64,000 bases of DNA. It comes from Pantoea sp. SoEX (GTDB taxonomy: Bacteria > Pseudomonadota > Gammaproteobacteria > Enterobacterales > Enterobacteriaceae). The notes beneath the pieces were generated by a model that had not been told where the DNA came from, searched no databases, and saw only the letters and a program-made list of their open reading frames with translations. Position numbers and translations under genes: made by a program. Shown piece after piece: positions 53,635 through 64,000 of this stretch. The stretch is from NCBI RefSeq assembly GCF_009829945.1, contig NZ_SZZT01000001.1, positions 1 to 64,000 of the forward strand. Reading direction: 5' to 3'. Numbering within the stretch: position 1 is the stretch's first letter; every line of letters begins with the position of its first letter.

Positions 53635-54828
53635 ATGATGTTAAAAAATTATTTTTTATTTATTTTAATTACGCTTTTAGTAGGTGGTTGTTCTATACCT
53701 GGTTTTCAAAAAGATGAAACACATCCGATTTCATTGCCAAAAGTAGAAAATAAAATAACTCCTAAAGAAAAATGGAATCAAAATATTGGAAGTGGAAATA
53801 GAAATTTCTACACTAATTTACATCCAGCTTATAAAAATAATATAGTGTATGCTGCAGATAGGTTTGGTATCGTAAAAGCATTTAATGTTATTACTGGTAA
53901 AGAAAAATGGAAAATTGATCTTTCTGAAAAACAAGATTTTTTATCTAATAATTCAGCATTATTATCTGGTGGTATTACCGTCGATGAAAATAATATATAT
54001 ATTGGTAGTGAACGGGGGATACTATATTCATTAAAAATTAATGATGGATCTATTGCTTGGAAAACTAAATTAATAGGTGAAATATTATCTTCTCCTGTTG
54101 TTCATAATGATTTGATTTTTGTTCATACAAGTAATGGTTTTTTACAAGGCGTAGACAGAAAAAACGGCAAAATTAATTGGAATTTTGAATTAAGTAATTA
54201 TCCTTTATCTATTAGAGAAGGAACTAAACCAAGCATTATGCTAGATAGTTTAATCATAGGAGATAGTAAAGGTAGAATTAATGCTATATCAATAAAAAAT
54301 AATCAAATATTATGGAGAAAATATATTTCTGATATAAATACCAATTCTTTAGTAGATCAACAAATACAAGATATTAATATCAGTCCTGTTATTTTTAAAG
54401 GTGTTATTTACGTTTCCTCTTATAACGGTAATATAAGTGCATTAGAATTTGCTTCTGGAGATATATTATGGCAACGAAATATAGGAAGTAATATTAAAAA
54501 ATTAATTGTTAATAATAGTTTTATATATATAGTAGATGTAAAAGATAGATTATTCTCTTTAAGTGTTAATAGTGGAAAAATAATTTGGAGTCAAGAAAAT
54601 TTAATATATCGTCAATTAACATCTCCTATAATATATAAAAACTACTTAGTAGTTGCAGATATGCAAGGTTATTTGCATTGGATAAATACTGAAGACGGAC
54701 AATTTGTTGCACAACAAAAATTAGGTCTTGCAGGATTTCAAAGTGAACCAATAGTTGCTGTTAATAACAATAACAAAGAACTTTTAATTCAAAATAATAA
54801 TGGTAAAATTTACGCTGTTGTTATTTGA
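53635..54828 (+). CDS. bamB: Outer-membrane protein assembly lipoprotein BamB
   Basis: Beta-propeller lipoprotein of the BAM complex. From ATG 53635 the product is 397 aa (E. coli 392) with a lipoprotein signal ending LLVGGC (cysteine 19); the TTG at 53617 would only lengthen the signal. PQQ-like propeller repeats are clear: VYAADRFGIVKAFNVITGKE, YIGSERGILYSLKINDGSIAW, VSSYNGNISALEFASGDILW and ADMQGYLHWINTEDGQF. With bamE in this window it supports a working outer-membrane assembly machine. ATG 53638 is an equal alternative start. Confidence 0.95.
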   Translation: MMLKNYFLFILITLLVGGCSIPGFQKDETHPISLPKVENKITPKEKWNQNIGSGNRNFYTNLHPAYKNNIVYAADRFGIVKAFNVITGKEKWKIDLSEKQDFLSNNSALLSGGITVDENNIYIGSERGILYSLKINDGSIAWKTKLIGEILSSPVVHNDLIFVHTSNGFLQGVDRKNGKINWNFELSNYPLSIREGTKPSIMLDSLIIGDSKGRINAISIKNNQILWRKYISDINTNSLVDQQIQDINISPVIFKGVIYVSSYNGNISALEFASGDILWQRNIGSNIKKLIVNNSFIYIVDVKDRLFSLSVNSGKIIWSQENLIYRQLTSPIIYKNYLVVADMQGYLHWINTEDGQFVAQQKLGLAGFQSEPIVAVNNNNKELLIQNNNGKIYAVVI

Positions 54829-54924
54829 TAATAATCATCTAATTGACAAAATAATTTTATTGAGATTTAACTATTTTTAAATCAAATGTAAGATTAAATA
54901 TATTAATTTTATTAAAATGTGAAT

Positions 54925-56418
54925 ATGGAACCAATCATTGCTTTAATTGGACGTTGTAATGTAGGTAAATCTACTTTGTTTAATCGGTTAACCAAAAATT
55001 ATCCTTATGCTTTAGTATCGCATATTTTTGGATCAACACGTGATAGACAATACGGTTATGCTACATTAGAAGGCATAAAATTTACTATAATAGATACTGG
55101 CGGAATTAATTATACAGAAATGCGTGCTTCATCATTAAGTATAAAAACTATAGAAACACTAGTAATATCTCAATGTTTAAAAGCTATTAAAGAAGCAGAT
55201 TTGGTTTTGTTCATTGTTGATGCTATTTCAGGTATTACAAGCGATGATCAAAAAATTTCGAAATATTTACATAAAAATAAAAAACTTGTTTTTGTTGTAG
55301 TAAATAAGATTAACGGATTAGATGTTGATTTGGCTACTTTTAATTTTCGTTTTTTAGGTTTTGAAAATATTAATGTTATTGATTCTAATTCCGGATATGG
55401 CGTTAATAATTTTTTGAAAAATCTTTTATCTTTTTATAAAAGTAATATCAATTTTATAAAAAAAACCCATAAACCATTAATTAAATTTTCTGAATCTGAA
55501 TTAGAGGTACCTATAGTAAAAGATAATATTATTATTGAAAAAGATAAAAATAAATTATTTAATACACCAATAAAGTTAGCAATAGTAGGACGCCCAAATG
55601 TTGGGAAATCTACTCTTATAAATAGTATTTTAGGTGAAGAGCGTGTAATAGTTTACAATAAACCAGGTACTACAAGAAATAATATATATATTTCAATAAA
55701 ATATAACAATAATGATTATATTTTAATAGATACTGCTGGTATGCGTAGAAAAAAAAATATCAATAATACCATAGAAGAATTTTCTATTTTTAATACATTA
55801 AATGCCATTGATTACTCTGATGTAGTAATTTTACTGATAAATTCACGTGAAGATATTTCTCATCAAGATCTTTATTTATTAAATCTTATAATTAATAAGG
55901 GAAGATCATTAATTATTGCAATGAATCAATGGGATAATCTATCATGGAAAATTCGTAAGGAAATAAAAGAGAAAATCAATTTAAGTTTAGGTTTTGTAAA
56001 TTTTACAAATGTACATTTTATTTCTGCTCTGCATAAAATCGGCATTAAAAAATTATTTAAATCAGTTGATGAAGTTTATAAATGTTCCACAAAACATATA
56101 AGTTCTTCTTTATTAACTAGTATTATGAATAAAGCTATTAAAAATCATAAGCCTCCTTTAATAAGAGGTAATTTAATTAAAATGAAATATGCTCATATTA
56201 TTAGCTATAATCCTATAACTATAATAATACATGGCAATAGATTAAAATATTTACCAGATAGTTATAAACGTTATTTAATAGCGTTTTTTCGTAAATCTAT
56301 TAATATATTAGGTTCTGTAATTCGTATTAAGTTAAAAGAAGCTAATAATCCTTACAAAAATAAGGATTACTTGCCTAGCTCTAATTTCAGTAAAAAATAT
56401 AAAAAAATCCAAATATAA
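54925..56418 (+). CDS. der: Ribosome-assembly GTPase Der (EngA), with altered NKxD motifs
   Basis: Essential tandem GTPase of 50S assembly. From ATG 54925 (MEPIIALIG, matching E. coli) the product is 497 aa against 490; GTG 54919 is an alternative. First G domain: GRCNVGKST, DTGG, but NKIN where NKxD is expected. Second G domain: GRPNVGKST, DTAG, but NQWD in place of NKWD. KH-like C-terminal domain KPPLIRGNLIKMKYAH and LPDSYKRYL is intact. The acidic linker between the G domains of the E. coli protein is replaced by a mixed-charge one. The altered guanine-specificity motifs are unusual. Confidence 0.94.
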   Translation: MEPIIALIGRCNVGKSTLFNRLTKNYPYALVSHIFGSTRDRQYGYATLEGIKFTIIDTGGINYTEMRASSLSIKTIETLVISQCLKAIKEADLVLFIVDAISGITSDDQKISKYLHKNKKLVFVVVNKINGLDVDLATFNFRFLGFENINVIDSNSGYGVNNFLKNLLSFYKSNINFIKKTHKPLIKFSESELEVPIVKDNIIIEKDKNKLFNTPIKLAIVGRPNVGKSTLINSILGEERVIVYNKPGTTRNNIYISIKYNNNDYILIDTAGMRRKKNINNTIEEFSIFNTLNAIDYSDVVILLINSREDISHQDLYLLNLIINKGRSLIIAMNQWDNLSWKIRKEIKEKINLSLGFVNFTNVHFISALHKIGIKKLFKSVDEVYKCSTKHISSSLLTSIMNKAIKNHKPPLIRGNLIKMKYAHIISYNPITIIIHGNRLKYLPDSYKRYLIAFFRKSINILGSVIRIKLKEANNPYKNKDYLPSSNFSKKYKKIQI

Positions 56419-56636
56419 AAATAAAATTGTATTTCTTTATATAAGAATTAAATATTAATATCATTAATTAAAAGTATGTTAGTATTAAACATCGCCAAAC
56501 AAATAGCAATTATATAAATATTATGAATATACTTAGTTTATTAATTGAAATTATAAATAATTTAGATATCTAAATATATTATGTAATCTTATTACAATGT
56601 TTTATCTATTCACACTGATAGGAATGGGCTGTTTTT

Positions 56637-58094
56637 ATGTTTAAAATTATTAAAAAAGGACTCACTTTTGATGACGTATTGCTTATTCCTAAATATTCTG
56701 AAGTTTTACCCCATCATGTAAATTTAAAAACTCAACTTACTGAAAATATTAATTTAAATATTCCTTTGGTTTCCGCTGCTATGGATACTATTACCGAATC
56801 ATCATTAGCAATTGCATTAGCACAAGAAGGAGGATTAGGTTTTATTCATAAAAATATGTCTATTGAATGCCAAGTAAATGAAGTACGTAAAGTAAAAAAA
56901 TATGAAAGCGGTGTTGTTATTAACCCACAAACTGTATTACCAAATACTATATTATCTACCGTAAAATCTATAACTAAAAAAAATGGTTTTGCTGGATATC
57001 CAGTAGTGAATAACAGAAATGAATTAGTAGGTATTATCACTAATCGTGATGTAAGATTTGTAACTGACTTAAATCAACCAGTTTCTACAGTAATGACTTC
57101 AAAAGAAAAATTAATTACAGTTAAAGAAGGAGAATCTAGAGAAATAGTTTTACAAAAAATGCATGAAAAAAGAGTAGAAAAAGTATTAGTAGTTGATGAC
57201 AATTTCTGCCTATTAGGCATGATTACAGCTAAAGATTTTCAAAAAGCTGAACGTAAACCTAATGCTTGCAAAGATAGTAAAGGTTGTTTACGCGTTGGTG
57301 CTGCTATTGGTATAGGTGAAGATAGTAAAGAACGTGTAGAAGCATTAGTATCTATAGGAGGAATTGATGTTTTATTGATAGATTCATCTCATGGTCATTC
57401 GCAAAAAGTATTACAGTTAATTGATAGAATACGTGTCAAATATCCTAATTTAGAAATTATAGGTGGAAATGTAGTAACAGCCGAAGGTGCTTTATCATTA
57501 GTTAATTTAGGAGTTAATGCAGTTAAAGTAGGTATCGGACCAGGTTCAATTTGTACAACTAGAGTTGTCACTGGTGTTGGAGTACCGCAAATAACTGCTA
57601 TTTTTGATGTAGCATGTGCTTTAAGTAACACCGATATACCAGTAATAGCTGATGGTGGTATCAGATTTTCAGGTGATATTGCAAAAGCGATAGCTGCAGG
57701 CGCTTATTGTGTAATGGTTGGATCTATGTTAGCTGGCGTTGAGGAAGCACCTGGTGATATTGAGATATATCAAGGTCGTTCGTTTAAATCATATCGAGGT
57801 ATGGGGTCTTTAAGCGCTATGGTAAAAGGATCATCAGATCGATATTTTCAATTTAATGAAAAATTAGTACCGGAAGGTATTGAAGGTCGAGTACCATATA
57901 AAGGTAGTTTAAAAGAAATAGTTCATCAACAAATGGGTGGATTACGTTCCTGTATGGGTTTAACTGGTTGTTTAACCATTAATGATTTGCGCACCAAATC
58001 AAATTTTGTACAAATCAGCGATGCAGGAATGAAAGAAAGTCATGTACATGACGTGATAATTACAAAAGAATCGCCTAACTATAGCATCAGATAA
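56637..58094 (+). CDS. guaB: Inosine-5'-monophosphate dehydrogenase GuaB
   Basis: Oxidises IMP to XMP, first committed step to GMP. The 485-aa product (E. coli 488) has the catalytic loop [17 protein letters not shown] (nucleophilic cysteine about 302), the Bateman (CBS) module inserted at about 95-200 with [16 protein letters not shown], and the flap region [11 protein letters not shown]. The guaB-guaA operon is kept, with a 72-bp spacer. A 16-bp palindrome lies 62 bp upstream but is expected by chance in such A/T-rich DNA. xseA, divergent from guaB in E. coli, is lost. Confidence 0.97.
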   Translation: MFKIIKKGLTFDDVLLIPKYSEVLPHHVNLKTQLTENINLNIPLVSAAMDTITESSLAIALAQEGGLGFIHKNMSIECQVNEVRKVKKYESGVVINPQTVLPNTILSTVKSITKKNGFAGYPVVNNRNELVGIITNRDVRFVTDLNQPVSTVMTSKEKLITVKEGESREIVLQKMHEKRVEKVLVVDDNFCLLGMITAKDFQKAERKPNACKDSKGCLRVGAAIGIGEDSKERVEALVSIGGIDVLLIDSSHGHSQKVLQLIDRIRVKYPNLEIIGGNVVTAEGALSLVNLGVNAVKVGIGPGSICTTRVVTGVGVPQITAIFDVACALSNTDIPVIADGGIRFSGDIAKAIAAGAYCVMVGSMLAGVEEAPGDIEIYQGRSFKSYRGMGSLSAMVKGSSDRYFQFNEKLVPEGIEGRVPYKGSLKEIVHQQMGGLRSCMGLTGCLTINDLRTKSNFVQISDAGMKESHVHDVIITKESPNYSIR

Positions 58095-58166
58095 TAACTC
58101 ATTATATGCTAGAATGAAATTATGATTAATTTTTTAATTAAACAATATTTTCTGGAATAATTTTCA

Positions 58167-59756
58167 ATGACGATAAAAAATATATATGAATATCGTATTT
58201 TAATTATTGATTTCGGATCCCAATATACTAAATTGATAGCCAAAAGAATAAGGGAAATAGGAGTTTATTGTAAAATATTTCCATATAACGTTACTGAGAA
58301 TGAAATTAATACATTTAATCCTCATGGAATTATAATGTCTGGTAGTCCTGAAAGTACTAGTACATTAAATAGTCCGCGCGCACCTAATTGTATTTTTAAC
58401 CTAGGCATTCCAATTATGGGAATATGTTATGGAATGCAAACTATGATTCTCCAATTGGGAGGAAAAATTAAAAGTGTTAAAAAACGTGAATTTGGTTACA
58501 CTAAGATTGAAGTGATAAATTCAATTTCTTTAATGCAAAATATACAATATGATGATTCTGGCAAATGTAATAGCAAAAAATTATTAGGAGTATGGATGAG
58601 TCATGGAGATCAAGTTAGCTCTATACCAAATGGTTTTATAATAGTTGCAAAAACTGATAACTGTCCTTTTGCTTTGATAGCTAATGAAACAAAACATTTA
58701 TATGGGTTACAATTTCATCCAGAAGTAACTCATACCAATCAAGGTTTAGATATTTTAAAAAATTTTATTTTCAAAGTTTGTTTATGTAAACCTTCATGGG
58801 TACCAAAGAAAATTGTAAAACACTTAATTGAAAAATTAAAGCACAAAATTGGCAATTGTAAAGTAATTTTAGGTTTATCAGGAGGTATAGATTCTTCTGT
58901 TACAGCTGTGCTTTTACATTTAGCTATAGGAAAACAATTAACATGTATATTCATTGATAATGGTTTATTACGCTTCAAAGAAAAAGAAGAGGTAATGAAT
59001 ATATTCAATAATTATTTTAACCTAAATATTATATATGTGAGTGCTGAAGAAAGATTTTTTACTGCATTACTAGGAGTTATTGATCCAGAAGAGAAAAGAA
59101 AAATTATTGGCTCAACTTTCATTGAAATTTTTAATGAAGAAGCTAATAAATTAAAAAATATAAAATGGTTAGCACAAGGAACTATTTACTCAGATGTAAT
59201 TGAATCAAAAGTTTCTTTATTATCGGGGAAAATAAATATAATTAAATCTCATCATAATGTAGGAGGATTACCAGAAAAAATGCAATTAAATCTTATTGAG
59301 CCTATTAGAAAATTATTTAAAGATGAAGTTAGAAAAATAGGTGCAGAATTAGGTATTCCTAATGAAATATTATTCCGCCATCCATTTCCAGGTCCAGGAT
59401 TAGCTATACGTATATTAGGTGAAATAAAGAAAGAATACTGCGATTTATTACGTAAAGCTGATTCAATTTTTATTGAAGAATTACATAAATATAATTTATA
59501 TAATAAGTTAAGTCAGGCTTTTACTGTATTTCTTCCTGTACGTTCAGTGAGTGTTATGGGTGATGTACGTAATTATGATTGGGTTATTTCACTTCGTGCT
59601 ATTGAAACTATTGATTTTATGACTGCAAATTGGGCTCATTTACCCTATAATTTACTTACTTGTGTTTCTAATCGTATAATTAATGAAATTCACGGTATTT
59701 CTCGAGTTGTTTATGATATTAGTAGTAAACCGCCTGCTACTATTGAATGGGAATAG
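58167..59756 (+). CDS. guaA: GMP synthase (glutamine-hydrolysing) GuaA
   Basis: Aminates XMP to GMP. The 529-aa product (E. coli 525) has the class I glutaminase domain (about 10-205) with [10 protein letters not shown] (nucleophile cysteine) and [11 protein letters not shown] (His/Glu), the ATP-pyrophosphatase P-loop [10 protein letters not shown], and the C-terminal dimerization domain ending [14 protein letters not shown], identical to E. coli. An insert of a few residues near the glutaminase C-terminal part accounts for the extra length. Convergent with ppk. Confidence 0.97.
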   Translation: MTIKNIYEYRILIIDFGSQYTKLIAKRIREIGVYCKIFPYNVTENEINTFNPHGIIMSGSPESTSTLNSPRAPNCIFNLGIPIMGICYGMQTMILQLGGKIKSVKKREFGYTKIEVINSISLMQNIQYDDSGKCNSKKLLGVWMSHGDQVSSIPNGFIIVAKTDNCPFALIANETKHLYGLQFHPEVTHTNQGLDILKNFIFKVCLCKPSWVPKKIVKHLIEKLKHKIGNCKVILGLSGGIDSSVTAVLLHLAIGKQLTCIFIDNGLLRFKEKEEVMNIFNNYFNLNIIYVSAEERFFTALLGVIDPEEKRKIIGSTFIEIFNEEANKLKNIKWLAQGTIYSDVIESKVSLLSGKINIIKSHHNVGGLPEKMQLNLIEPIRKLFKDEVRKIGAELGIPNEILFRHPFPGPGLAIRILGEIKKEYCDLLRKADSIFIEELHKYNLYNKLSQAFTVFLPVRSVSVMGDVRNYDWVISLRAIETIDFMTANWAHLPYNLLTCVSNRIINEIHGISRVVYDISSKPPATIEWE

Positions 59757-59782
59757 TTTTAAAAAGTTATTGTTTAGGAATT

Positions 59783-61837
59783 TCATTTTATTTTTTCTAA
59801 ATTTTTGATATATTCATAAATTATTAATTGTGATCTTATTTTGTTTATTTTAGGCTTAACATAAGCATTACTTAATGTTTTATCGATAATCCTTGCTTTT
59901 ACTGTATCATTTAATTGAATATTAACTATATTTAAAATACGTTTTTTTATCTTTGGATCAAGAATAGCTACAGCTACTTCAATACGATAATCAATATTAC
60001 GTGTCATCCAATCCGCAGAAGATATAAATATTTTTTTATTACCTTTATTCTCAAAAATGTATACTCTATCATGTTCTAAATATCTATCAACGATACTAAT
60101 AATACGGATATTATCACTAATTCCAGGTATATTAGGAATTAACGTACACATACTTCTTACTAATAAATCAATTTTTACTCCGAAACTTGATGCCTTATAT
60201 AGTTTATTAATAAGACCTGTATCAACTAAATTATTTAATTTTAAAGTAATAGCTGCTGGTAATTTACGTTTTATATTGGCAATTTCATTATCAATTAATC
60301 TATATAGTGCACTACGAGAGTTTTGTGGAGATACAATTAAATAATGAAATTTTACTGGTACATATGGGTTTTTAATAAAATTAAATACCTGGCTTATTTC
60401 ATTAGTTATTCTAGTATCTGAAGTTAACAATGAGTAATCTGTGTAGAAACGTGCAGTTTTTTCATTAAAATTACCTGTACCTATATGTCCATATAATAAT
60501 ATCGTATTTTTTTCTTGACGAGATATTAAGAATAATTTTGCATGGATTTTTAATCCAGGAACAGAGAAAATTACATGTACCCCTGCTTCAATTAGACGTT
60601 TAGACCAATAAATATTAGCTTTTTCATCAAAACGGGCTTGTAATTCAACTACTACAGTAACTTTTTTACCATTATAAGCTGCATGAATCATAGCATCTAT
60701 AATTCTAGAATTTTTTGCAACTCTATAAATATTAATTTTTATTGATAATACTTTAGGATCAAAAGATGCTTGTTGCAATAATTCTAATATATGTTCAAAA
60801 GTATAATAAGGATAATATAGAAGTATATCACTGTTGCGAATGGCATCAAAATAATTTCGCATAACTTTACTAAAGCCCACATGATGAACAGGTGGTAAAT
60901 GAAGATTAATTAAGTTATTTTTACCAATATTAGGAAAATTAATAAAATCTTTAAAATTATGATAACGTCCGCTGGGTATTACTGAATCTAGATTTGTAAT
61001 TGAAAGTTTATGACATAACATTTTCACCATATCAACAGGCATATCACGTTGATACACTAACCTTACCGTTTCTGCTGTTAAACGTTGTTTTAAGCTAGAT
61101 GACACTAAATCTAATAAACTACATTCCAGTTCATCAGATATTAAGCTATATTTTGCATCACGGATTATTTTCATTGAATAGGATTTTATTGTATCATAAT
61201 TGTAGAAACCTTTAAAAATTTCATCTAAACAATATCTTAAAATATTATCTAATATAATTATATAATTATGTTTACATTTTGATTCTGTAGGAATTTTGAT
61301 AAAACGAGGAGATTTATCTGAAGGAATTTTTAGTAAAGCATAACAATTATTTTTTTTATAAATAATTTTAATTACTAAATAATTGAAATTATCTTTAAGA
61401 AATTTAGTTAAATTAGTTTTATTATTTATCACTATTGGAATTACATGTTGAATTAACTTACTTTTAAAGTATTGACGTAACCAAATTTGCTGATTATCAG
61501 ATAATTGTAATTCGTTAATTAAGAATATCTTATTATCAGCCATTTCCATTATCAAATTTTTATATATGGTATGTAATTGTTGTTCATATTGTATAACTTG
61601 TTTTTTAATTTTTTTAAAAATAAAATATTGATTATTTGATAATTTTTTTTCTTTTCCTATCAAAATATGTCTTTTCAAATTTGCAAAACGCACTTTATAA
61701 AATTCATCTAAATTATTTGAATAAATACCTAAAAAACGCATTCTTTCTATTAATGGATTTGTTTTATCTTTTGCTTCCTGTAAAACACGTTCGTTGAAAG
61801 ATAACCAACTCATTTCTTTTTCAACATAAAACATCAT
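59783..61837 (-). CDS. ppk: Polyphosphate kinase Ppk1
   Basis: Reversibly polymerises the gamma-phosphate of ATP into inorganic polyphosphate. The 684-aa product (E. coli 688) keeps the N-terminal [39 protein letters not shown], the autophosphorylated histidine in [13 protein letters not shown], and the second histidine in [14 protein letters not shown]. ppx (exopolyphosphatase), directly downstream in E. coli, is missing: only 26 bp separate the ppk stop from guaA. Retention of intact Ppk without Ppx in a reduced genome is unusual. Confidence 0.96.
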   Translation of the reverse strand: MMFYVEKEMSWLSFNERVLQEAKDKTNPLIERMRFLGIYSNNLDEFYKVRFANLKRHILIGKEKKLSNNQYFIFKKIKKQVIQYEQQLHTIYKNLIMEMADNKIFLINELQLSDNQQIWLRQYFKSKLIQHVIPIVINNKTNLTKFLKDNFNYLVIKIIYKKNNCYALLKIPSDKSPRFIKIPTESKCKHNYIIILDNILRYCLDEIFKGFYNYDTIKSYSMKIIRDAKYSLISDELECSLLDLVSSSLKQRLTAETVRLVYQRDMPVDMVKMLCHKLSITNLDSVIPSGRYHNFKDFINFPNIGKNNLINLHLPPVHHVGFSKVMRNYFDAIRNSDILLYYPYYTFEHILELLQQASFDPKVLSIKINIYRVAKNSRIIDAMIHAAYNGKKVTVVVELQARFDEKANIYWSKRLIEAGVHVIFSVPGLKIHAKLFLISRQEKNTILLYGHIGTGNFNEKTARFYTDYSLLTSDTRITNEISQVFNFIKNPYVPVKFHYLIVSPQNSRSALYRLIDNEIANIKRKLPAAITLKLNNLVDTGLINKLYKASSFGVKIDLLVRSMCTLIPNIPGISDNIRIISIVDRYLEHDRVYIFENKGNKKIFISSADWMTRNIDYRIEVAVAILDPKIKKRILNIVNIQLNDTVKARIIDKTLSNAYVKPKINKIRSQLIIYEYIKNLEKIK

Positions 61838-61945
61838 GATTCCTGTAATTTTTATATTACATTGATAGTAGTTGTGAAACTTTAATGAAAATAATAATTT
61901 ATATTATAGATTTATAATTAATCTTTAAAAGTTAAAATCATACGA

Positions 61946-62581
61946 TTAATCTGTATATCCTTGTAAAGGTAATTTTTCACCATTTAACCATGCTTTTTTT
62001 TGTTTCATTATCAATTTTCCTTCTATGAACCATTTAATTGCAACAGGATATATAATATGTTCTTGTTCTTTAATGCGTTTAATGATAGAAGTTTCATTAT
62101 CTTCAAGAAAAATTGGGATTCTTCTTTGTATAATAATTGGTCCTCTATCCAACTCATTAGTTACGAAATGTACTGAAGATCCATGTTCTAAATCACCATT
62201 TTCTAAAACTTTTCGATGAGTGTTCAAACCAGGGTATTTAGGTAGCAAAGAAGGATGAATATTAATTATTATTCCTCTATAACGATTTACAAAAAAACTA
62301 CTTAAAATACGCATGTAACCTGCTAATACAATTAAGTTTGGTTGATATGTATCAATTTCTTTAGAAAGCATTAAGTCAAAACTTCGACGATCCATAAACT
62401 GATTACTATTTATTACTCTTACTGGTATTTGCGCTTTTCTAGCATACGTTAAACCATAAGCTGAATATCGATCGCTTAAAACAGCTACTATTTTTCCATT
62501 AATTTTTTTCTGATGACAAGCATTAATAATAGATTGCAAGTTGCTTCCTTCGCCAGAAATTAATATTACTATTTTTTTCAT
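61946..62581 (-). CDS. purN: Phosphoribosylglycinamide formyltransferase PurN
   Basis: Third step of purine synthesis, using 10-formyl-tetrahydrofolate. The 211-aa product (E. coli 212) starts [18 protein letters not shown] and has the catalytic block [31 protein letters not shown] and [15 protein letters not shown] with asparagine, histidine and aspartate of the active site in order. The first codons overlap the purM stop by 4 bp, as in the classic purMN operon. Confidence 0.96.
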   Translation of the reverse strand: MKKIVILISGEGSNLQSIINACHQKKINGKIVAVLSDRYSAYGLTYARKAQIPVRVINSNQFMDRRSFDLMLSKEIDTYQPNLIVLAGYMRILSSFFVNRYRGIIINIHPSLLPKYPGLNTHRKVLENGDLEHGSSVHFVTNELDRGPIIIQRRIPIFLEDNETSIIKRIKEQEHIIYPVAIKWFIEGKLIMKQKKAWLNGEKLPLQGYTD

Positions 62582-63621
62582 TTTACAAATATTACTCTTT
62601 CTTTAGAAGCTGAATTTTTGATCTTACCTATATTCCATGCTAATTCACCGACATTGTTCATAAAAGAAATTATTTTGTTTGCGTCAATTGAATTAACTAC
62701 TATTAACATACCAACTCCACAATTAAAAATCCTATACATTTCTAATGTGCTTATATTACTTTTTGTTTGTATCCAAGTAAATATATCAGGCCATGACCAA
62801 CTTCTTTCATTAATTACAGCTTGAGTGTTATCAGGTAATATTCTTGGAATATTTTCTATAAAACTACCGCCAGTCAAATGTATAATTGCTTTTATGTTAA
62901 ATATTTTTATTAACTTTAAAATATTTTTTACATATATTCGTGTCGGTTCTATTAAATAATTTATTAAAGGTTTTTTATTAAGTAATTGTGTAACAGGATC
63001 AATTTTATTGATTTCAAGTATTTTACGTATTAAAGAATAACCATTAGAGTGTGGTCCACTAGAGCTTAAAGCAATCAATTGATCACCATTATGAATTTTT
63101 TTTCCATCAATTATTTTTGATTTTTCTACTACACCTAAACAAAAACCAGCCAAATCAAAATTTTGTTCTAAATAAGTTCCGGGCATTTCAGCAGTTTCAC
63201 CTCCTATAAAAGAACAGCCTGCACTAATACAGCCTGTAACAATACCACTTATTAATGCACGAGAAATATTAGTATCTAATTTATTAATTGAATAGTAATC
63301 TAAAAAGAAAAGCGGTTCTGCACCACAAACCACTATATCATTTACACACATAGCAACTAAATCTAGACCAATATTATTGTAATGATTTATATTCATAGCT
63401 AAACGTGATTTAGTACCAACACCATCAGTAGTAGAAACTATGACAGGTTGAATATATTTATTTGGTAATTCACATAATGCACTAAAACCGCCAATACTAC
63501 TTATTACTTCTGGTCTATTAGTTTTTTTTGATATATTTTTTATATATTTAACAAGATCGTTACTGGTATTAATATCAACACCAGCGTCTTTATAGTTTAT
63601 GTTAGATAATTTATCGAACAC
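62578..63621 (-). CDS. purM: Phosphoribosylformylglycinamidine cyclo-ligase PurM
   Basis: Fifth step of purine synthesis (AIR synthetase). I place the start at GTG 63621: it aligns VFDKLS with the E. coli start MTDKTS and lies about 11 bp after GAGGA, giving 347 aa against 345. A TTG at 63639 is in frame but would itself be part of that ribosome-binding site. Motifs: [48 protein letters not shown] in two pieces, GGETAEMPG and GSSFIEN-type loop [13 protein letters not shown]. Operon with purN. Divergent from upp. Confidence 0.93.
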   Translation of the reverse strand: MFDKLSNINYKDAGVDINTSNDLVKYIKNISKKTNRPEVISSIGGFSALCELPNKYIQPVIVSTTDGVGTKSRLAMNINHYNNIGLDLVAMCVNDIVVCGAEPLFFLDYYSINKLDTNISRALISGIVTGCISAGCSFIGGETAEMPGTYLEQNFDLAGFCLGVVEKSKIIDGKKIHNGDQLIALSSSGPHSNGYSLIRKILEINKIDPVTQLLNKKPLINYLIEPTRIYVKNILKLIKIFNIKAIIHLTGGSFIENIPRILPDNTQAVINERSWSWPDIFTWIQTKSNISTLEMYRIFNCGVGMLIVVNSIDANKIISFMNNVGELAWNIGKIKNSASKERVIFVK

Positions 63622-63668
63622 TAATTGTATTTTCCTCAATATTCAAATTATTAGTAATTAATAAATTG

Positions 63669-63724
63669 TTGTTTGGTTATTAATAAAGTAATATAATTGT
63701 TTGGTTATTAATAAAGCAATATAA
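63669..63724. repeat. 28-bp tandem duplication between purM and upp
   Basis: Two adjacent copies (63669-63696 and 63697-63724) that begin TTGTTTGGTTATTAATAAAG and differ at one base (T at 63689, C at 63717). It lies in the divergent promoter region of purM and upp. Near-identity suggests a recent duplication. Confidence 0.95.
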
Positions 63725-63859
63725 TAAAGATTGTAATATAATTCTATATTAAAATTTATTAGTATAGCAAATTTTATATTATGTTAAATAAATAATAAAT
63801 AGCAAAAATATACTATTATAATATATTTTGATATGAAATTTTTTCCTTAGGAAAAATTA

Positions 63860-64000
63860 ATGAAGGTTATTGAAGTAAAACATCCTTTAATTAAACATAA
63901 ATTAGGTTTAATGAGAGTTCATAATATTAGTACAAAACATTTTCGTGAATTAGCTAGTGAAATAGGGAGTTTACTTACTTATGTAGCTACTTCAGATTTA
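63860..64000 (+). CDS. upp: Uracil phosphoribosyltransferase Upp, 5' part (cut by window end)
   Basis: Salvages uracil to UMP with PRPP. The first 47 codons are present, beginning [19 protein letters not shown] and continuing through [12 protein letters not shown] to the window edge, closely matching the E. coli N-terminus. TAGGAA precedes the ATG at 63860 at suitable distance. Divergent from purM, as in E. coli. The catalytic part lies outside the window, so integrity is unknown. Confidence 0.93.
   Translation, partial: MKVIEVKHPLIKHKLGLMRVHNISTKHFRELASEIGSLLTYVATSDL

Noticed and set aside
56560-56575. 16-bp perfect palindrome 62 bp upstream of guaB as an operator
   Set aside because: All but two of its base pairs are A/T; several such palindromes are expected by chance in 64 kb of this composition.

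Overview
The window is a strongly AT-rich, gene-dense, gammaproteobacterial chromosome segment. Almost every protein aligns by eye over its full length with its Escherichia coli counterpart, often with identical or near-identical length (RpoB 1342 aa, NusG 181, LepA 599, Rnc 226, IspG 372). Gene order follows E. coli in long blocks, but many genes inside those blocks are missing and replaced by short non-coding AT-rich stretches. There are no insertion sequences, prophage genes, CRISPR arrays or transfer islands. The most likely source is a reduced genome of a heritable insect endosymbiont of the Baumannia / Blochmannia / Sodalis- or Arsenophonus-derived kind. The exact lineage cannot be settled from this window alone.

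Layout. Positions 1-16906 match the E. coli 90-min region: murB-birA, coaA, a four-tRNA cluster (Thr, Tyr, Gly, Thr) with tufB deleted, secE-nusG, rplKA, rplJL, the conserved rplL-rpoB attenuator, rpoB, rpoC and hemE. The purH-purD operon follows on the minus strand (16938-19838). At about 19.9-20.1 kb the order jumps to the E. coli 55-60 min region and stays collinear to the end: nrdHIEF, ssrA-smpB, rnfH, bamE, nadK, grpE, ung, nadB, lepA-lepB-rnc-era, pdxJ-acpS, pgpC, tadA, purL, glyA, an unnamed membrane protein, suhB, iscS, ndk, rlmN, ispG, hisS-yfgM-bamB-der, guaB-guaA, ppk, purM-purN and the start of upp. Genes expected in these blocks but absent include tufB, ratA, recN, the rpoE-rseABC group, recO, iscR, iscU and the rest of isc, rodZ, xseA and ppx.

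Function. The window encodes the transcription core (RpoB, RpoC, NusG, probably SuhB as a Nus factor), translation and rescue (L11, L1, L10, L7/L12, LepA, tmRNA/SmpB, HisS, TadA, RlmN), ribosome assembly GTPases (Era, Der), protein export and outer-membrane assembly (SecE, LepB, BamB, BamE, YfgM), and a large share of de novo purine synthesis (PurD, L, N, M, H, GuaA, GuaB). It also has cofactor steps (NadB, NadK, PdxJ, CoaA, BirA, AcpS, HemE, IspG), deoxynucleotide supply (NrdEFI, Ndk), uracil repair (Ung) and polyphosphate kinase.

I found no clearly new multi-gene system. The most interesting signals are decay that looks functionally informative: a SuhB that has lost several phosphatase residues but keeps an open frame; an nrdH pseudogene in which both redox cysteines read as tyrosine; an IscS without its IscU-binding tail next to a missing iscU; a Der GTPase altered in both NKxD motifs; a 20-bp perfect inverted repeat over the hisS stop codon; a near-perfect Shine-Dalgarno before a 7-codon mini-ORF ahead of rnc; and an orphan membrane protein with a long lysine-rich insert, a strong ribosome-binding site and a GC-rich terminator. 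All comparisons with E. coli are from memory of those sequences, not from a search.
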